Below are positions 46,505 through 58,800 of a DNA stretch of 64,000 bases, in pieces. Origin of the DNA: Amoebophrya sp. A120 (Eukaryota > Sar > Dinophyceae > Syndiniales > Amoebophryaceae). The DNA lies in NCBI GenBank assembly GCA_905178155.1, contig CAJINV010000004.1:8640882-8704881 (forward strand), read 5' to 3'. The position numbers were made by a program, and so were the translations under genes. Position 1 is the stretch's first letter, and each line of letters begins with the position of its first letter. Under the pieces are notes generated by a model. The model did not search any database. It saw nothing but the letters and a program-made list of their open reading frames with translations, and was not told where the DNA came from.

Positions 46505-49110
46505 TCAAAAAACCTCCTTTTCCACCCCGAGAAAGCCCCGCTCGATTTCCGCAACTTGTTTTTGCTCCTCGGCAAGTGTTAGGCCGGATTTCAACTCTTT
46601 ACTTTGATTCGACCTTTTCTCCAAGAGCGCCCGCGCGTGTGTGATGGGGAAAGCGACGTAGTGCGGCCCGTGCTGTTCCGGGACGAAGCTCAACGACCCC
46701 GCGCTCCACGGACGGTACATGCCCTCGGTTTTTCTGTTGGACCGCACACCAAACCAAACGTAGATGTGAAAGGGGATGAGACAGGAAACGACCACAATCT
46801 GCATCACCCTGTCGCACCGGTCCGCCTGCCGGATCTGACTCAGACTGTACTCCGGGACCCGCACCTGGTTCACGATTTCGTCCAGAGAATAGTTCGAGCC
46901 GTCTATTTCGTCCGAGAAGAGCGAAAACTGCTCGCGAGACAGGATCACGGCGGTGACAGCGAAGCCCACGCCCATCAGGAGCAAACTGGCGTTTACGATG
47001 GTGATAATCGTGTCCAACACCGTCATGTACGGCACCCGGGGTAAGCGGTCGAGCACGATCCACTGCAGGGCGAAACAGGTGAGAAACATCGCGAAAATCA
47101 GGTTGAGCCGGCCGGAGAGGTCGGTGACTTCCAAGCAGTAGGAGAGCGACCCGAAAATGAGGATGGCGTACAAGGGGAAGCAGGTCTTGAACAGATAGAA
47201 TTTCGGGTTGCGCTTCACGTGCAGGGACAGCAGGACGTCCTCGTAGCCGTCGGTGGGGTTCGTGGGGGTGTAGTGGCGTCCCTTCGCGTAGGAAATCCCC
47301 TTCATGTCGAAGTCGCCGGAACTGCACTTCGAGGGGGGGAGAACCGGCACCTTCAAGATCATCTCGCAGGTTTTTTCCCAATCGAACCTCACGTCGCAGC
47401 TGCCCTTATGCAGTGCAAAAGCATCGTAGTCGTATAAATGCATGACAAATTTCCGCAGTATGGGAAATGGAATTTGTAATGCGGATTTACCTCAAGAAAA
47501 ATATTTGTAAATGCATGACTGTAAATACTACGAGTACGATACTTTTGCAGTGCATAACCCTCGAGCCGTTTTTCCCCCGACAACCCCAACACGAAATCGT
47601 AGCGGACGCTGTCGAACGGAAAGGACCTCAAGCCGTCCGCGGACGACATCACTTCAAACGTGGTTTCTTCGGTGTCCTATGGGAGTGTCAGGACCGAAAT
47701 CGACAAAATGGAAAAATTTGTGATGCATAAAATGTAGGGCACGGAAGGCCTGTATTGGGGAGCCGGCAAATGAGACCGATTGTAAGCCTGTTTGGGAGTA
47801 TAAAACGCGCACGCGCTGGCAGAGTAGCATGACAGGGGCAGTCTTCTTTGCCCCAACAGCATGACAGACTGGATTTGGGCTCTCCCGAAATTTGTCATGC
47901 GCCGCTTCGAAACTGAGGCTCCGACTAGCATCGATTTTGTGCATCACAAATTTTTCGACTTTGTCAATTTCGATTCTGACACTTCCATATGTCCACAATC
48001 CACAATAACGCCCCGTCGTTCCGGTCCCGGCTAGCTAGCGTGGGCTTGCTCGACGAGGCCAGGTTCGTGTCCCCTTGGTATCAAATGTAAAAATGTCTGG
48101 GTCTGGAAGAGTGCGCGATTTGTCATGCAGCTTTTCCAGGACCCATGAGGTCTGCAATGCAGGACCTAGCATGACAGATTCTGTGCGATCTCTCTCATGC
48201 CTATCCTGCATGAGAAACTCCCTCCCGACTTGGTCAAAGCTGGACGACTTTTGGTAATTATGCAACACAGATTTTTGCATGCTTCAGATTTAGCATGACA
48301 AGTTCTAATCTTCCAGACCCAGACATTTTTACATTTGATACTTGGTCGGTGAATTTCATCTGCTTGTTCAGCGCGTCCGCGAGAATGAACAGCTCGGGGC
48401 GCCAAATGTTGTCCGGAATGTCTTCGTCGAGGACCCAATTCGCGAGTCGGTAGTCCACCCACCGGAACTGGATGGAAAACTTCAGTATGCATCGCAAATT
48501 TCTTTATGTCTGGAAGATTCTGAGACTTGTCATGCACGTTTTGCATGAGCCGTGATGTCTGTGATGCATGCATGCCCTAGCATCACAGATTTTTTGAGGG
48601 CTCCTTGATGCCTACTCCGCATGACAAATGCCCTCTCGTCCGCGTAGCAAAAACTTCTACATTCCCTTTGCTGCTCTTGCAATACAGATTTGCTAGGAAT
48701 CCAAATGCAGCATCACAAGTTCCACTCTCCCAGACCCAGACATATTTGCAATGCATATTCAGTTTCACCATCTCGTGGCCCCCCTCCGCGTACACCTGCC
48801 ACTCGCGGATACTCAGGTGCGCGGTCACCGGTAGCGCGGTGGCCCGGGATTTTTTCCCAGCGGTACGCTCCTCTTGCGTCGCCGGACGCATGCCCCAGTC
48901 CGGAATTTCCGCGTCGGAGAACGTGCGGGAGGAACGCCGTGTCCCGAAGGAGCTGCGGTTCGAGGTGCGGCGCGCTTCTTCTCGAACAACACCAGCGGTG
49001 GAAGTTCTTTCGCCATTTACATTTCTGCCCTCCTCGGTTGTAGGAACAACACGACCCGCGGCTTCCTCTTCTGGCGCGACTTCCGTCGTGCCGAGTTCCT
49101 CGATCGACAT
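46505..49110 (-). CDS. pentameric ligand-gated ion channel (Cys-loop superfamily type)
   Basis: Exons 48758-49110, 48341-48485, 47990-48078, 47557-47677 and 46505-47406. All four introns are introners, from families A, A, E and D. The spliced length is 1590 nt (529 residues), divisible by three. The start is the ATG giving MSIEELGTTEVAPEEE; no signal peptide is visible, so an upstream exon may be missing. The extracellular domain shows FRWVDYRLANW and DNIWRPELFILADA (family W-x-D-x-R-L and IWxPD blocks) and FPFDSVRYDFVL (the (F/Y)PFD block). A strict Cys-loop pair is not evident. Four membrane helices follow: M1 near residue 296 (KFYLFKTCFPLYAILIFGSL), M2 (RLNLIFAMFLTCFALQWIV), M3 after LPRVPYMTVLDTI, and M4 (VMQIVVVSCLIPFHIYVWFG). 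Ligand and ion selectivity cannot be inferred. Confidence 0.87.
47407..47556 (-). mobile_element. introner, family D, 150 bp
   Basis: Family D ends (GCAGTGCAAAAGCATCG and ATACTTTTGCAGTGCATA). TSD CCCT with one extra mismatch. Removal joins EKRLEG to SCDVRFDWEKT in the channel gene. Confidence 0.88.
47678..47989 (-). mobile_element. introner, family E, 312 bp
   Basis: Inverted ends CCGAAATCGACAAAATGG / TTTGTCAATTTCGATTCTG. TSD TGTCC. Removal joins GALLWIVD to TEETTFEVMSS in the channel gene. Confidence 0.9.
48079..48340 (-). mobile_element. introner, family A
   Basis: Near-perfect family A ends. TSD CTTGG. Removal joins MKFTDQ to GDTNLASSSK in the channel gene. It is very similar to the copy at 29988-30249 along its whole length, suggesting a recent common source. 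Confidence 0.93.
48486..48757 (-). mobile_element. introner, family A (diverged ends)
   Basis: Left end diverged, right end clear. TSD TTCAG. Removal joins HEMVKL to KFSIQFRWVDYR in the channel gene. Confidence 0.9.
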
Positions 49111-49976
49111 GGCTGCGGCAGCAGGCGGAACAACTCCGTAGAGGACTATCTTCAAGCAACTTCAGCAAACCAATGGAGTTGCAAAAACTTCACTACCACA
49201 AATGGAAACCAAAACGGACGCATTGTGGGAGATGAAACAAAAATGACTTTTCGGTATGTCCTAAAGCTCGATGAGATAAGCAAACTCACCTTTTGAATTT
49301 GGAAAGAAGCAGCGCAGATCTGGTGTCGTGTTCTCAACAGAGTTGGGATCGGAAAAACGTATTTCGGGACTTCTTCGACTTGCTGTGTATGTGTTACACG
49401 TGGCGAAAACGACACAAGCCGGACAGTAGTAGTTGGCTAATATGGCGTTCAATCAATTTCTTCAGTATTACCGTATTATTAAACGTCATTTTTGATAGCT
49501 AGACGAAAAGCACCGAGGTGCTACTAATGTAGAGAAAAGCACGTTCATTTCAGCAGTCATTTTATTCACGCAACGACCAATGCGGTCGTGCCTATATTTG
49601 TGTATTCCAAATGCAAAAATAGAGGTTTTGCGACAAAAATAACAAATATCATTTGATTACACAACGGATATGCATTTTTGACGAAATAAATTCATTTGCC
49701 TGTAGCCGCTTTTGCATACTTCTCTACGCATCTTTCCACACCCCTAGAGAGTTGTTCATTTTTGCAGAATTTTCATTCATTCCGATATCTTTTTAGGATT
49801 GTAAATACTGGCAAAACTTTTTCCTTGTCGACAAGTACTGGGCGGTTCTGTAGTAATGTACGTCTTGTTCTCAAAAAACTCAGACTTTATTCTTATCATG
49901 GTATAGCATTGGCACACTTACTTAGCGCATTCTACTACTCCTTCATAAGTAGCCACGCACGCCTGGCACACTTCAC
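49111..49976. other. intergenic region
   Basis: No gene is supported; the stretch 49500-49900 is AT-rich. It lies between the stop of the secretory membrane gene and the start of the channel gene. Confidence 0.4.
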
Positions 49977-52900
49977 TCATCCCTTCGGCATCGGCGTGGC
50001 CCGGTGGTCCCCTGGCACGAAGATGTTGAGCCCAACCTTGTCCGGGTTCTGGTCCATCGGTCTCGGCGAAGAAGCGTCTGACCCAGTTCTCCGCTGGAAC
50101 TTGCGCGTGCGAAAAGCGGCACCCGTTGTGGAAGTAGATGTAGAGCTGGCTGCTGCCCCGGTCGGTGTCGCATGATCTAGTACTCCGGTAGTACTACTAC
50201 TGCTCCCTGCTTCGTCTGACGGGTGCTCTAGCAATTCAGCCATGGATGTGGATCCAGCATGACCCGCTGCCACGGAACTACTACTTCCACCCGCAGTCGC
50301 CCGCAGCCTCCTCCCCGGCTCGATGCGCATGACGGCGTCCGCTACGTTGGCCGGCACTTTGTCGCCCGAACTGTCGGAAGTGGGCGTTTATCGTCATTGC
50401 AAAAGCATCGCACAACTGGTAGTATAAAAAACCGCATCACAAATTCTTTAAAAACAAAATGCAATTTGTCATGCTATACCAGGTAGAAAGTTAGATTTGT
50501 CATGCATAACTGCAATTACTACGTCGGTACGATTTGCTTTTGCAGTGCGTAGCGTTTTGGAGGAGCTCTCTTCGCGTTCAAACCGAAAACCGTCGTGGGA
50601 GAGGAATACCTCCGGAAGCGGAAGTTCGGTGATGGCAAGTTGCAACTCCGGCTCGACGACTACTGCGCTGGACGAAGGATTTTCACTTTCACCGGGGCTC
50701 GCTTCAAGATGTAAAAATTTCTCGGCGTGATTTACTTTGGCGGTACCAGGCGAAGAATCTTTTTCTTCACTCATGTTTAATACCGTGCTCTCGACTTCCA
50801 CCTTCTCTTCTACCGGCACGACCGGCTGGTTGGACGCCGGCGGGTCGTGGGACTCGCGGCTGAGCACTTGGTCGTCGTCGTGGTCCACAACTACCGGTGT
50901 TGTAGTAGTCACCGGCCGCGGCGGAGTCTCATGGTCATTCTCCCCCACAAGGACCTGCTCGTCGTCCACCAGAGGAACGATCCCGTCGACAGAAGTGGCA
51001 AGCGAATCGACCGTCATCCGATCATCACTTCTCTCCAGCTGGTGGTTCGCCAAGTCTTCTGCCTGCTCGAAGGGGTCCCGACGTGGTATATCGTTGATTT
51101 GATGTCGCACGTCTTGTGATATGGATGCTGCAAATATCGATCTGAGTCGGGAAGAATGGCAGACTTGTAAAAATGTCAAACCGGCATAGGTACTTAAGTA
51201 CCCCTGAACTCCGTGATGCATGTGCTGGAATAGCGCTACCTCTTTGTCATGCAAAAAACGCGCTTTCTCATGCGGGTGGCACACTACAGAAGCTGAAGCG
51301 CTCAGGAGTTTCTCATGCGTGGCTCCGTATTGGAGTCGGTTTCTTGTCATTCGTGTTTTCGCATCAGAAGTTTCCGAAAGCAAACATATTTGCACTGCAT
51401 ATGTAAATCATCTTCCAACTCCGCCTGCTCCTCATCCGAGAATGACGTCTCCTCTATGCATTGCAAAAGCATCGCACTCGTATAATAATGCATCACAAAC
51501 TTCCTCAGCATGAGAAATGAAATTCGTAATGCGGATTTAGCTTCAGAAAAATATTGGCAATGCATGACTGCAATACGAGTACGATACTTTTGCACAGGAT
51601 ATCCTCCCGCGGAGTCGCGATGTTGTGCACCGTGGGCCGCTTTCGCGGCAGCTGGAGAAAGGAGGAGGGGGAGCTACTTGCGCCCGCCGTCGTGGAGCTC
51701 GAACCAGTAGCCACGGCTCCCATAGAAGGCGACATGAGAACCTCCTCGGGGATGAGATTCACCTGCGCGTGGAGGCCCTCGCGACTGCGGGTGAGTAGTT
51801 GTTTCGAGGTAGAAGAAGTACTTCTAGAGGAACTATGTTCATCGCCGGCTCCTGTGGTAGAAATTTTGGCGTCTCTGTTGGGCTCTCCGCTGTTCAACAC
51901 GGAATCCCTGCTGCTTTCCCCTAGCACATCATCAGACGTGTTTAAAACACCTCCATCCCCTCGGGACGACGTTCTTGAGGCCGAACTACTGTGCGGCCAG
52001 ATCAGAGACCCCGTGGAGGTTCGCGGCCAGTTGTTGTCGCCGGTTGTTGGCCGCGGGGGGTGTTGGGACCTTTGTTGCTCCTGCTGTCGTAACAGGTGGA
52101 AAACCTTTTCCGTGTAGCTGACTTCGCGGGGAGGTGGAGGCGCGGTGTGAGAAACATCCGGAAACTCGTCGTCCTCTTCTGGAATCACTCCCGTTCTACC
52201 ACTTCTCGCCACCGTGGTATCGCAAGAAAAAAGTGTTACAGTTACACACTGTACTGCAGACTAAGCAAGACAGACAAGCTCTGTCATGCTAGATATGCAT
52301 AGCAGCCTTGCTTCGTACGTGTTTTCCCGTAGGATTTCTGCATTGCAGGTTTTCCCTCTCATCTCGAGAAATTTGTGTTGCTGAATTGCCAACAAATGTG
52401 TAACTGTAACACTTTTTTCGTGTGATACGTGGTCTGCTCTGGCGAGTTCTCGCGGCTCAGCATCCTTTCCGGCGAGTTCACCGGCGGTGCGCACAGCCGC
52501 TGCCGGCTCGCGTCCAGCGGGGGCTCGGGTGGCAGTACTGGAAGATCCTCAAAACTGTCGCGGCGCAGGTACCTATCGTCATCAACTCGAAGCTGCTGCT
52601 GTTCCTCTTCCACATCCTCTAAACCGCCCTGCCTATGCCTGTGCTCGGCGTCTCGCATCTCTCGCAGGCGGAGGAGAAGGCCGGAGTAGCTACGATCTTC
52701 GGAGGTGTTATTTTCGGGCGGATTGTTGATCGTAGCGGGAGGTGAAGTTGTTGTAGTACTGATGTTCATCTCTGTGTTACTCTCCGCCGGGAGGCCGTGT
52801 TCGTGCTCGTCTTCCGGATTGTTCGCACTCGTGCCCCCGCTCACAACATCGGCCGCGGGGGCGGAATAGCAATAGGGTAACGCAACTACCGTGTTTTGCA

Positions 52901-55294
52901 GGCTACTAGCTTCCAGAGCAGCTGCTGCGTCCTCGTGGTGCTGCGCCAGCCGGGTTTCCAACTGTGCTAACACCGTATTTAGCCGCGCGTTCTCGCTGGC
53001 CATCTGCGCGTTTCTTCCATGCCAGCGGCGCTGGCACTCCTCGAACTCCAGTCGCGCACGCAGATGTCGCTGCTGCGCGTGCAGCTTGCAGAGGTAGGCC
53101 GTGAGCCCGGTGAGCCACACGGTGGTGACCCCGGTCGCGATGGCCGCAATGCTCCCAAACCATTTGTTGTCCAGGTTCACTTGGTAGCGGAGGCAAATGC
53201 TGCCGCTGTCATCGTCGTCGCCTTCGAAGGAATTCGCCTCCTCGCCTGGATGGTTTTTGTCACTAGGCACCAGTCCTTTCGAAATTTTCTCGTCGTCTCC
53301 CGGAAACAGGTCGACCACGGGCGCGATGTCTTTTTCGTTGTTATACTGCACGACCACCGAACTGTGGCCCAAATGCGTCAGCGGCGTGTTTGGGTACCAC
53401 TCGGTCGCGAACTGCAACAGGAACTGCACCAAGTCTTCGCCCTGTTTCGGATCGGTTCGGAGACGGTTCAGGACTTGATCCAGGAAAGAGTCCAGGTCGG
53501 TCGCCTGTGACAAGTGATTGCGGTACAGTCGCACTTGCATTTTTCCCAACGACCGTTGCAAATGTTGACAATGAAAAACACATAATAAGATCAAAATGCT
53601 GTTGAAAGAAGTTCTTGTGCATAAAGACAGAAACAATAATAAACGTCGTGAAGCCGTAAGCCAGAAACAATACCGTTTCCAGCAATTTCCGCAACGAGTC
53701 TCGGTCCACGCCAAAGGGCAACAGCCTGAGAATCCCGTTGATACTATCACACAGAAAAAAGCAGGCAGGTCACATTTGTAATGCAAAAATAAATACACAA
53801 GAAAATCTGTATTGCATATAATCCTAACCAGCATGCTATGGGGCCGCCCCGAACTTTCTGCATTACAAACATGCCCTGCCTGCTTTTTTCTCTGGAATAG
53901 ATACTGTCCTCGACGTGCCCGGTGCCGTCCTTCAACTGCGATAACACCCGCACGATCTGCTTCACTTGGAAACACGGCCCAACGACGAGTGGGGCGCGGG
54001 TCGTGGTTTGGATAGAACTGGTGAGAGTCCTCGTGGTAGAAGTACTAAACCACTTCTCGGGGGCCGCCTGGTGGTCGGGGCCAGTTTTGCTTGTTTTTCG
54101 GGAGAGGAAATTTTCGTACCTGTAGTTTTCTCCTTTGGAGGAGGAGCCGTCCAAAATAGCAGCGTGGTCCTTTCTACTTCCGTCGTGTCCAATCAACCCC
54201 GGGGGCAGAACTGCTGCTGCGTCATGACCCCCCGTGGAGGCCGCGGCGTCGGAGACAACCCAGACCGGGTTGACACCACCGGCCGGCAACACTGGTACGT
54301 AACCGCCGAGACGGGCCGCGTGCAGAAACATGCGGTCCACCTCTGGGAGCTGCTGCTGAGAGCTCGTCGGCGAGAAAAATTTAGAAGTACTGACACCTTT
54401 AGAAGTGCTGGAACCACTTCCGGTCGTGGATGGGACTTCTGCTGCGGAAGCATTCTGGACAAAGCTGCGTGGAGTTGTGATCAAGATTTTGGGGGCTCCT
54501 TTTTCCAGTTCGCGCTGCTGCTCTCCACCAGCGGGAGAATAATTGGAGTGATTCCTCTCAAAAAAATTCTCCGGCTGCTTCATCGTCCCCGGCGGCGTGG
54601 TCCTCCCGAATAAATGCAAGCTCCGCAGCCCGCGCGCCAACTCGTCCTCCACCTGCGCGTCCCCGGGGTACGGCAAGTCCGCGAACAAATTCATATCTTC
54701 GCTGTACGGAATTGCGGTGGAAGCTGCTGCATGATGTCCTTGTCTTGGTGGCGCAACGGGGGCGGCAGAAAAACGTGGTAGTACTAGAGATGGTGGTGGT
54801 GGTGGTAAAATATCATCGGAGAAATGCTGTTGACCACTACGTGAGCCTCCTGCTCCCGATATTCCTTGTACGCCATAATCTTCCCCCGCTAGTTGCCCTC
54901 GCAAAAACCCGCTCTGCTCGCCGGCTGCGGCCGTCACACCGGCGCTCGAGGCGGCTAGCAAGGTCAGAAGCTTGCACGGAGTACTAGCAGGTCCAGCAAG
55001 AACGGACCACGCGTGTTGTTTTTGACGGTGCCTGGTAGAACAAGTCGAGCCGCGCGACGTCGCTTTTAAAATGGACGGCTTGTTTATTTTCTGGTGCGAG
55101 TCAACATCTTCCGACGACAACAAATTATCGCCGCTTCCTCGATCTTCCTTGCAGGAGGTGCTTGTTGCGGGCCTGCATTTTTGTTCTCGCCCACCGCTTG
55201 GGCCCCCGGCACCAACTGCGGTAGCCACAGGTGCGGAAACCAGGAGCAGGGGAAGGACCCTCGCCAAGGGTCGGAGCCTCAGACCGGGCAACAT
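49977..55294 (-). CDS. 1429-residue secretory membrane protein with low-complexity regions
   Basis: Exons 53900-55294, 53645-53744, 52428-53598, 51602-52217, 51402-51454, 50552-51119 and 49977-50388. Five introns are introners (families H, F, D, A, D). One is a 46-bp GT-AG intron (53599-53644). The total is 4290 nt, divisible by three. The start MLPGLRLRPLARVLPLLLVS followed by APVATAVGAG looks like a signal peptide. Two further hydrophobic segments are present: LFLAYGF joined across the 46-bp intron to ILILLCVFHC, and SIAAIATGVTTVWLTGLTAY. A charged coiled-coil-like stretch rich in Arg, Glu and Gln follows the second. The stretch DLDSFLDQVLNRLRTDPKQG is well ordered but unrecognised. The C-terminal half is acidic and Ser-rich. 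No known domain. Confidence 0.75.
50389..50551 (-). mobile_element. introner, family D, 163 bp
   Basis: Family D ends (ATTGCAAAAGCATCGCAC and GCTTTTGCAGTGCGTA). TSD GCGTT. Removal joins REESSSK to TPTSDSSGDKV. Confidence 0.88.
51120..51401 (-). mobile_element. introner, family A (diverged)
   Basis: Ends GATCTGAGTCGGGAAG and TTTCCGAAAGCAAACATATT, both eroded. TSD TGTGA / TGTAA. Removal joins ELEDDL to QDVRHQINDIPR. Confidence 0.8.
51455..51601 (-). mobile_element. introner, family D, 147 bp
   Basis: Family D ends. TSD TCCTC. Removal joins NIATPRE to ETSFSDEEQAEL. Only a 53-bp exon separates it from the family A copy. Confidence 0.9.
52218..52427 (-). mobile_element. introner, family F, 210 bp
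   Basis: Family F ends (AAAAAAGTGTTACAGTTACA and inverse). TSD CGTGG. Removal joins SPEQTT to VARSGRTGVIPE. Confidence 0.92.
53745..53899 (-). mobile_element. introner, family H, 155 bp
   Basis: Ends CAGAAAAAAGCAGGCAGGTC and its inverse. TSD GATAC. Removal joins TGHVEDS to INGILRLLPFGV. This is the simple form of the composite copy at 5094-6536. Confidence 0.92.
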
Positions 55295-55826
55295 TTTGGG
55301 AAGATCTTTATCGGACTCTTCGCATGCAAAACGAGTCCATCTACGGAGGAAGCTACGATTTTCACTACGAAGTAGATGCCTCCCCTCGACATTCAATAAA
55401 ATTTTAAAAAAATCAGGTGGCAAAAAAAGTGACCTTCGAAAAGCACTTCGAGCCACGTACTTGTCCTACAACTTGCAGGATTGGAAAAAACACGCGCTTC
55501 ACCGCTGGGGGCGGCAGTGCGACAGTTTATCACCTCTGGGCCAGGGTAATAATCGGCTCGGTGCCTTTTCCGTCCCTGCCAGCCTTTCGTATTGGTTCCC
55601 TAAGACTACTTGGCATCTGCTTCCTATTGAGCTGTCTTGTGAGTGAATCAGTGAACTAGGTTCTTCCTTCGATATTGATGTTTGATCGAAGTTTTCTACT
55701 TTTCTCTGTACAATTTCATGTTTGATCGGAAAACAAGCATGTTCTTCGATTACGCTTGCGACGCAAAAAATGTGTAGATCGCCACGCACGAAGTTTTTTG
55801 CAAAAAACCCACAACGCTTCCTTTCT
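55295..55826. other. intergenic region
   Basis: No gene is supported between the nuclease stop and the start of the secretory membrane gene. A minus-strand frame continuing upstream of 55294 is probably the leader. Confidence 0.4.
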
Positions 55827-58800
55827 TCACTCCTTTCGCTTGCCCGTTTGCGCCATCTCCACGCTGTTCTTGGAGTTCTTGCCACCTTCACTGTCCGACA
55901 GTGTCACGTTGTAGGTTCCGAGGTGCGCGGGCGGGCTCGTGTACTTCAGGAAAGCAACCAGGCCGGCCAGTTGCAGCAGGAAGAGGCACAAGTTTATCAT
56001 GCAGTTCCGGAAGGCGATCTCCGGACTGTGTGATCAGGGGGTTTCGTTGGTATACTTGAAATGTAGATGTAGTACGAAGCGAAAGCTCAACAGCTGGGAC
56101 ATGCGCATGATGACAAAAATGATTTGCTCCTCTGATGTGATCGACTTCTTCATCACAAATTATCCGAAACAAATTCTATACGATAGTCGCGCCCTACTTC
56201 CGCCCGTCTTCACGTCGTCGTCAAATATCTCCGCATCCTCCGGGTTTGATATCATTTGGAAGAAGCCTTCTAGGCCTAGCATAGAATAATAAATCAAAAC
56301 AACTTCAATTTGCCATGCACATACGGGCTGAGAAAACATTCTGTCTTGCGCGGACAACTACAATGATCATCTGCGAATAGAAAAGAATCCTGCTGCAAAC
56401 AAAAGAATTCTGGTGCGCTGGTACTCTAATATTCATCTGATGCCTACTTGCAAATCACAGGTTAAAAGTGCGAACATCAATTCTGCTAGCCAACATCGAA
56501 TATTTTTCTGCGATATCCACAACATCCCTGAGAGCAGTGCCGGAGGAAAAGTTTTCGTGCGTCGCGGGCTTGTCTACGTAGCCCTCGACGATGGCGTTAA
56601 CCTGGATCGTAGTATGATTTTCATTGCTTCAAGTTTGTCGTGCTAAAAAACTATGCAGACACATTGTGTACTACCTGTCATGCAAGCAGTACCCCACCAT
56701 AACACTTCCAACGTGAAGACGAGCTGAAAAACAATGACAATACCAATATCGCCGTCCTGGCCCCCGCGGTGAGCATCCGTTCGAGCATGTTGTGCTTCCA
56801 GATTTCGAAGTCATGCTCTGGAATGGTGTACCCCTCGTCGATCATCCGCTTCGCGACGGGGTCCCTATAACCCGCTCAGCTGTTACAATCTCAAACGTTA
56901 CAATAGAATATGGAAATCTCTGATGCAAGAGTGCATGATCTAGCCAACTCTTCTAGGATTGCGCATGACAAGTTCTCCTGGAGCCCCAAACCCCACTACA
57001 AGGATCTGGCGCAATTTGTATTGCAGATAGTGGAACGCTCTGCGAGTCTGTCATGCTCATCATGCGAGACAAATCTACCCAGAGTCTATTGTAACGTTTG
57101 AGATTGTAACGGTTGAGCAGGTCATAGTCCCGGTACACATTTTTACACGCATACACCGCGGCGTCCCGGGTCCATTTCTCGAGAAACTCAAACGCGATTT
57201 TTGCGTTCTCGTTGGCCTGCAAGTTCGCGATTTCGCCGGCGTCGGTGGTAGACTTCTTCGCGGATTCCAGTTTCTCCTTGTTCTTCTTGATAAAGTCTTG
57301 ATTCTCCTTCTCGTACAGCGCCTGGGCGTCGAAATTGACCCCGAAACCCCGCCCCCGGTGGATGTTCGTCCAGCCCCCGTCCCACCACATGGGGTTGCGC
57401 GTGCGGATCGTCTGCGTCATGTCTTTGTCCCAAAGTTCATAGAAAGAGCCCTTGCCCGCGAAGGAGGAGACTTGCTTTTGGAAACAGGGAAGGTCCTGCT
57501 TTTTCTTCACCGGGGCGTCGGACCTGATAGATATAGATTGGGATAAAATTGCATAAGTACTTTGGATTCATTGGTTTTGCACAGTGGGACCACAAGTACA
57601 TGCATCGCGAAAGACCACATGCTTGAGCTAGAGGTTGTTTCACCTACGTCCTGTCGATGACCACAAACTGCGGTTTATTTGTTGAACTTGAAACATACAC
57701 GTTCTATATACCCTAACGGTCCGTTGCTGGGCAAGAAGTGGAGCGGTTGGTGGACGTCGCCGAGCAAATTAACCAAAAACTTCATCCCATCGGCGTCCGT
57801 AAACGTGTGGCCACCGGGGAACGAGATCGCCGGGGCCGCGGGCACGTTCTTTGCCTTCACAATGTTGGCGTAGAAGTGCTTCATGGCGGGCAGAAGACAC
57901 ATCTTCCCCGGGCAATGGGCTTCGTCGTCCAAGAGGGATAAATTTTCGCACTGCTGTTCGTAGGGGTCGGTCTCTTGGCCGCCTGTGAAGAAATTTATAC
58001 TGGGGGAAATTGCAGAAGTTGGTACTAGAATGCGCCTTCGATCAAAACGTAGTAAAAGGTCATTGCAGACCTGGATAGGAATGCGCAGCTTGGAAGAAGT
58101 AGAGGTCCCGTGCGGAATCAATAATGCAAGGGATGCATTACATACAATACCGAGTTTGTATGTCTGATAGTGCATCTGCTGTGCCCATGTGAACTTCTCG
58201 TCAACCGCGTGCGCCCACCCGCTTATGTCCATGATGTCCTTGCCTTTCAAAAGTTTCTTCATTGTCGTTAGCACCTGGAGGATTTATTGGGGCATATTTC
58301 AAATCAAATATATCTTACGCGGCATTTTCATTTTGTCATGCACTATTTCATGAAGAACAAGCTATCAACCCCTCACCTTCCCCCTTTCGATCGCACTCAT
58401 CGCCGTCATGCCGATTGCCTCGTGGCCGTCGCGATCAAAGGCAGACGCGGCTTGGAAAAAAGTCCCTCCCTGATACGAAACCGCCGCTACCAAGGCCGTT
58501 GTTGCGGCAAGCGGGCGTCTTGCAGTGGTCCTTCTTCTCCTTCTGCCACGTGACGGTCTGTTGCTTTGGCATATCTCATCCGACGTGTGCTGGCTGAGTA
58601 CTATCTCGATTGACTTTGTCACGATGCCCCGTTGGCAGAAGTCACGCTGCCCGGCGGAGGTTGTACTCCGCATATTACTTTGGTGGTTGCTAGGAGCAGT
58701 AAATACCGTAGTTGGCATGATGAAAGCGCCCCCTTGTGTAGAAGCGAGACGGCATGGCACGAAAGACGACGACGAGCTGCGGCTGTAATGCGCGCTCAGA

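Noticed and set aside
57996-58169. A short introner starting TATAC and ending GATA in the nuclease gene
   Set aside because: No TSD or inverted ends, and a GT-AG intron at 57983-58150 joins the exons cleanly in frame.
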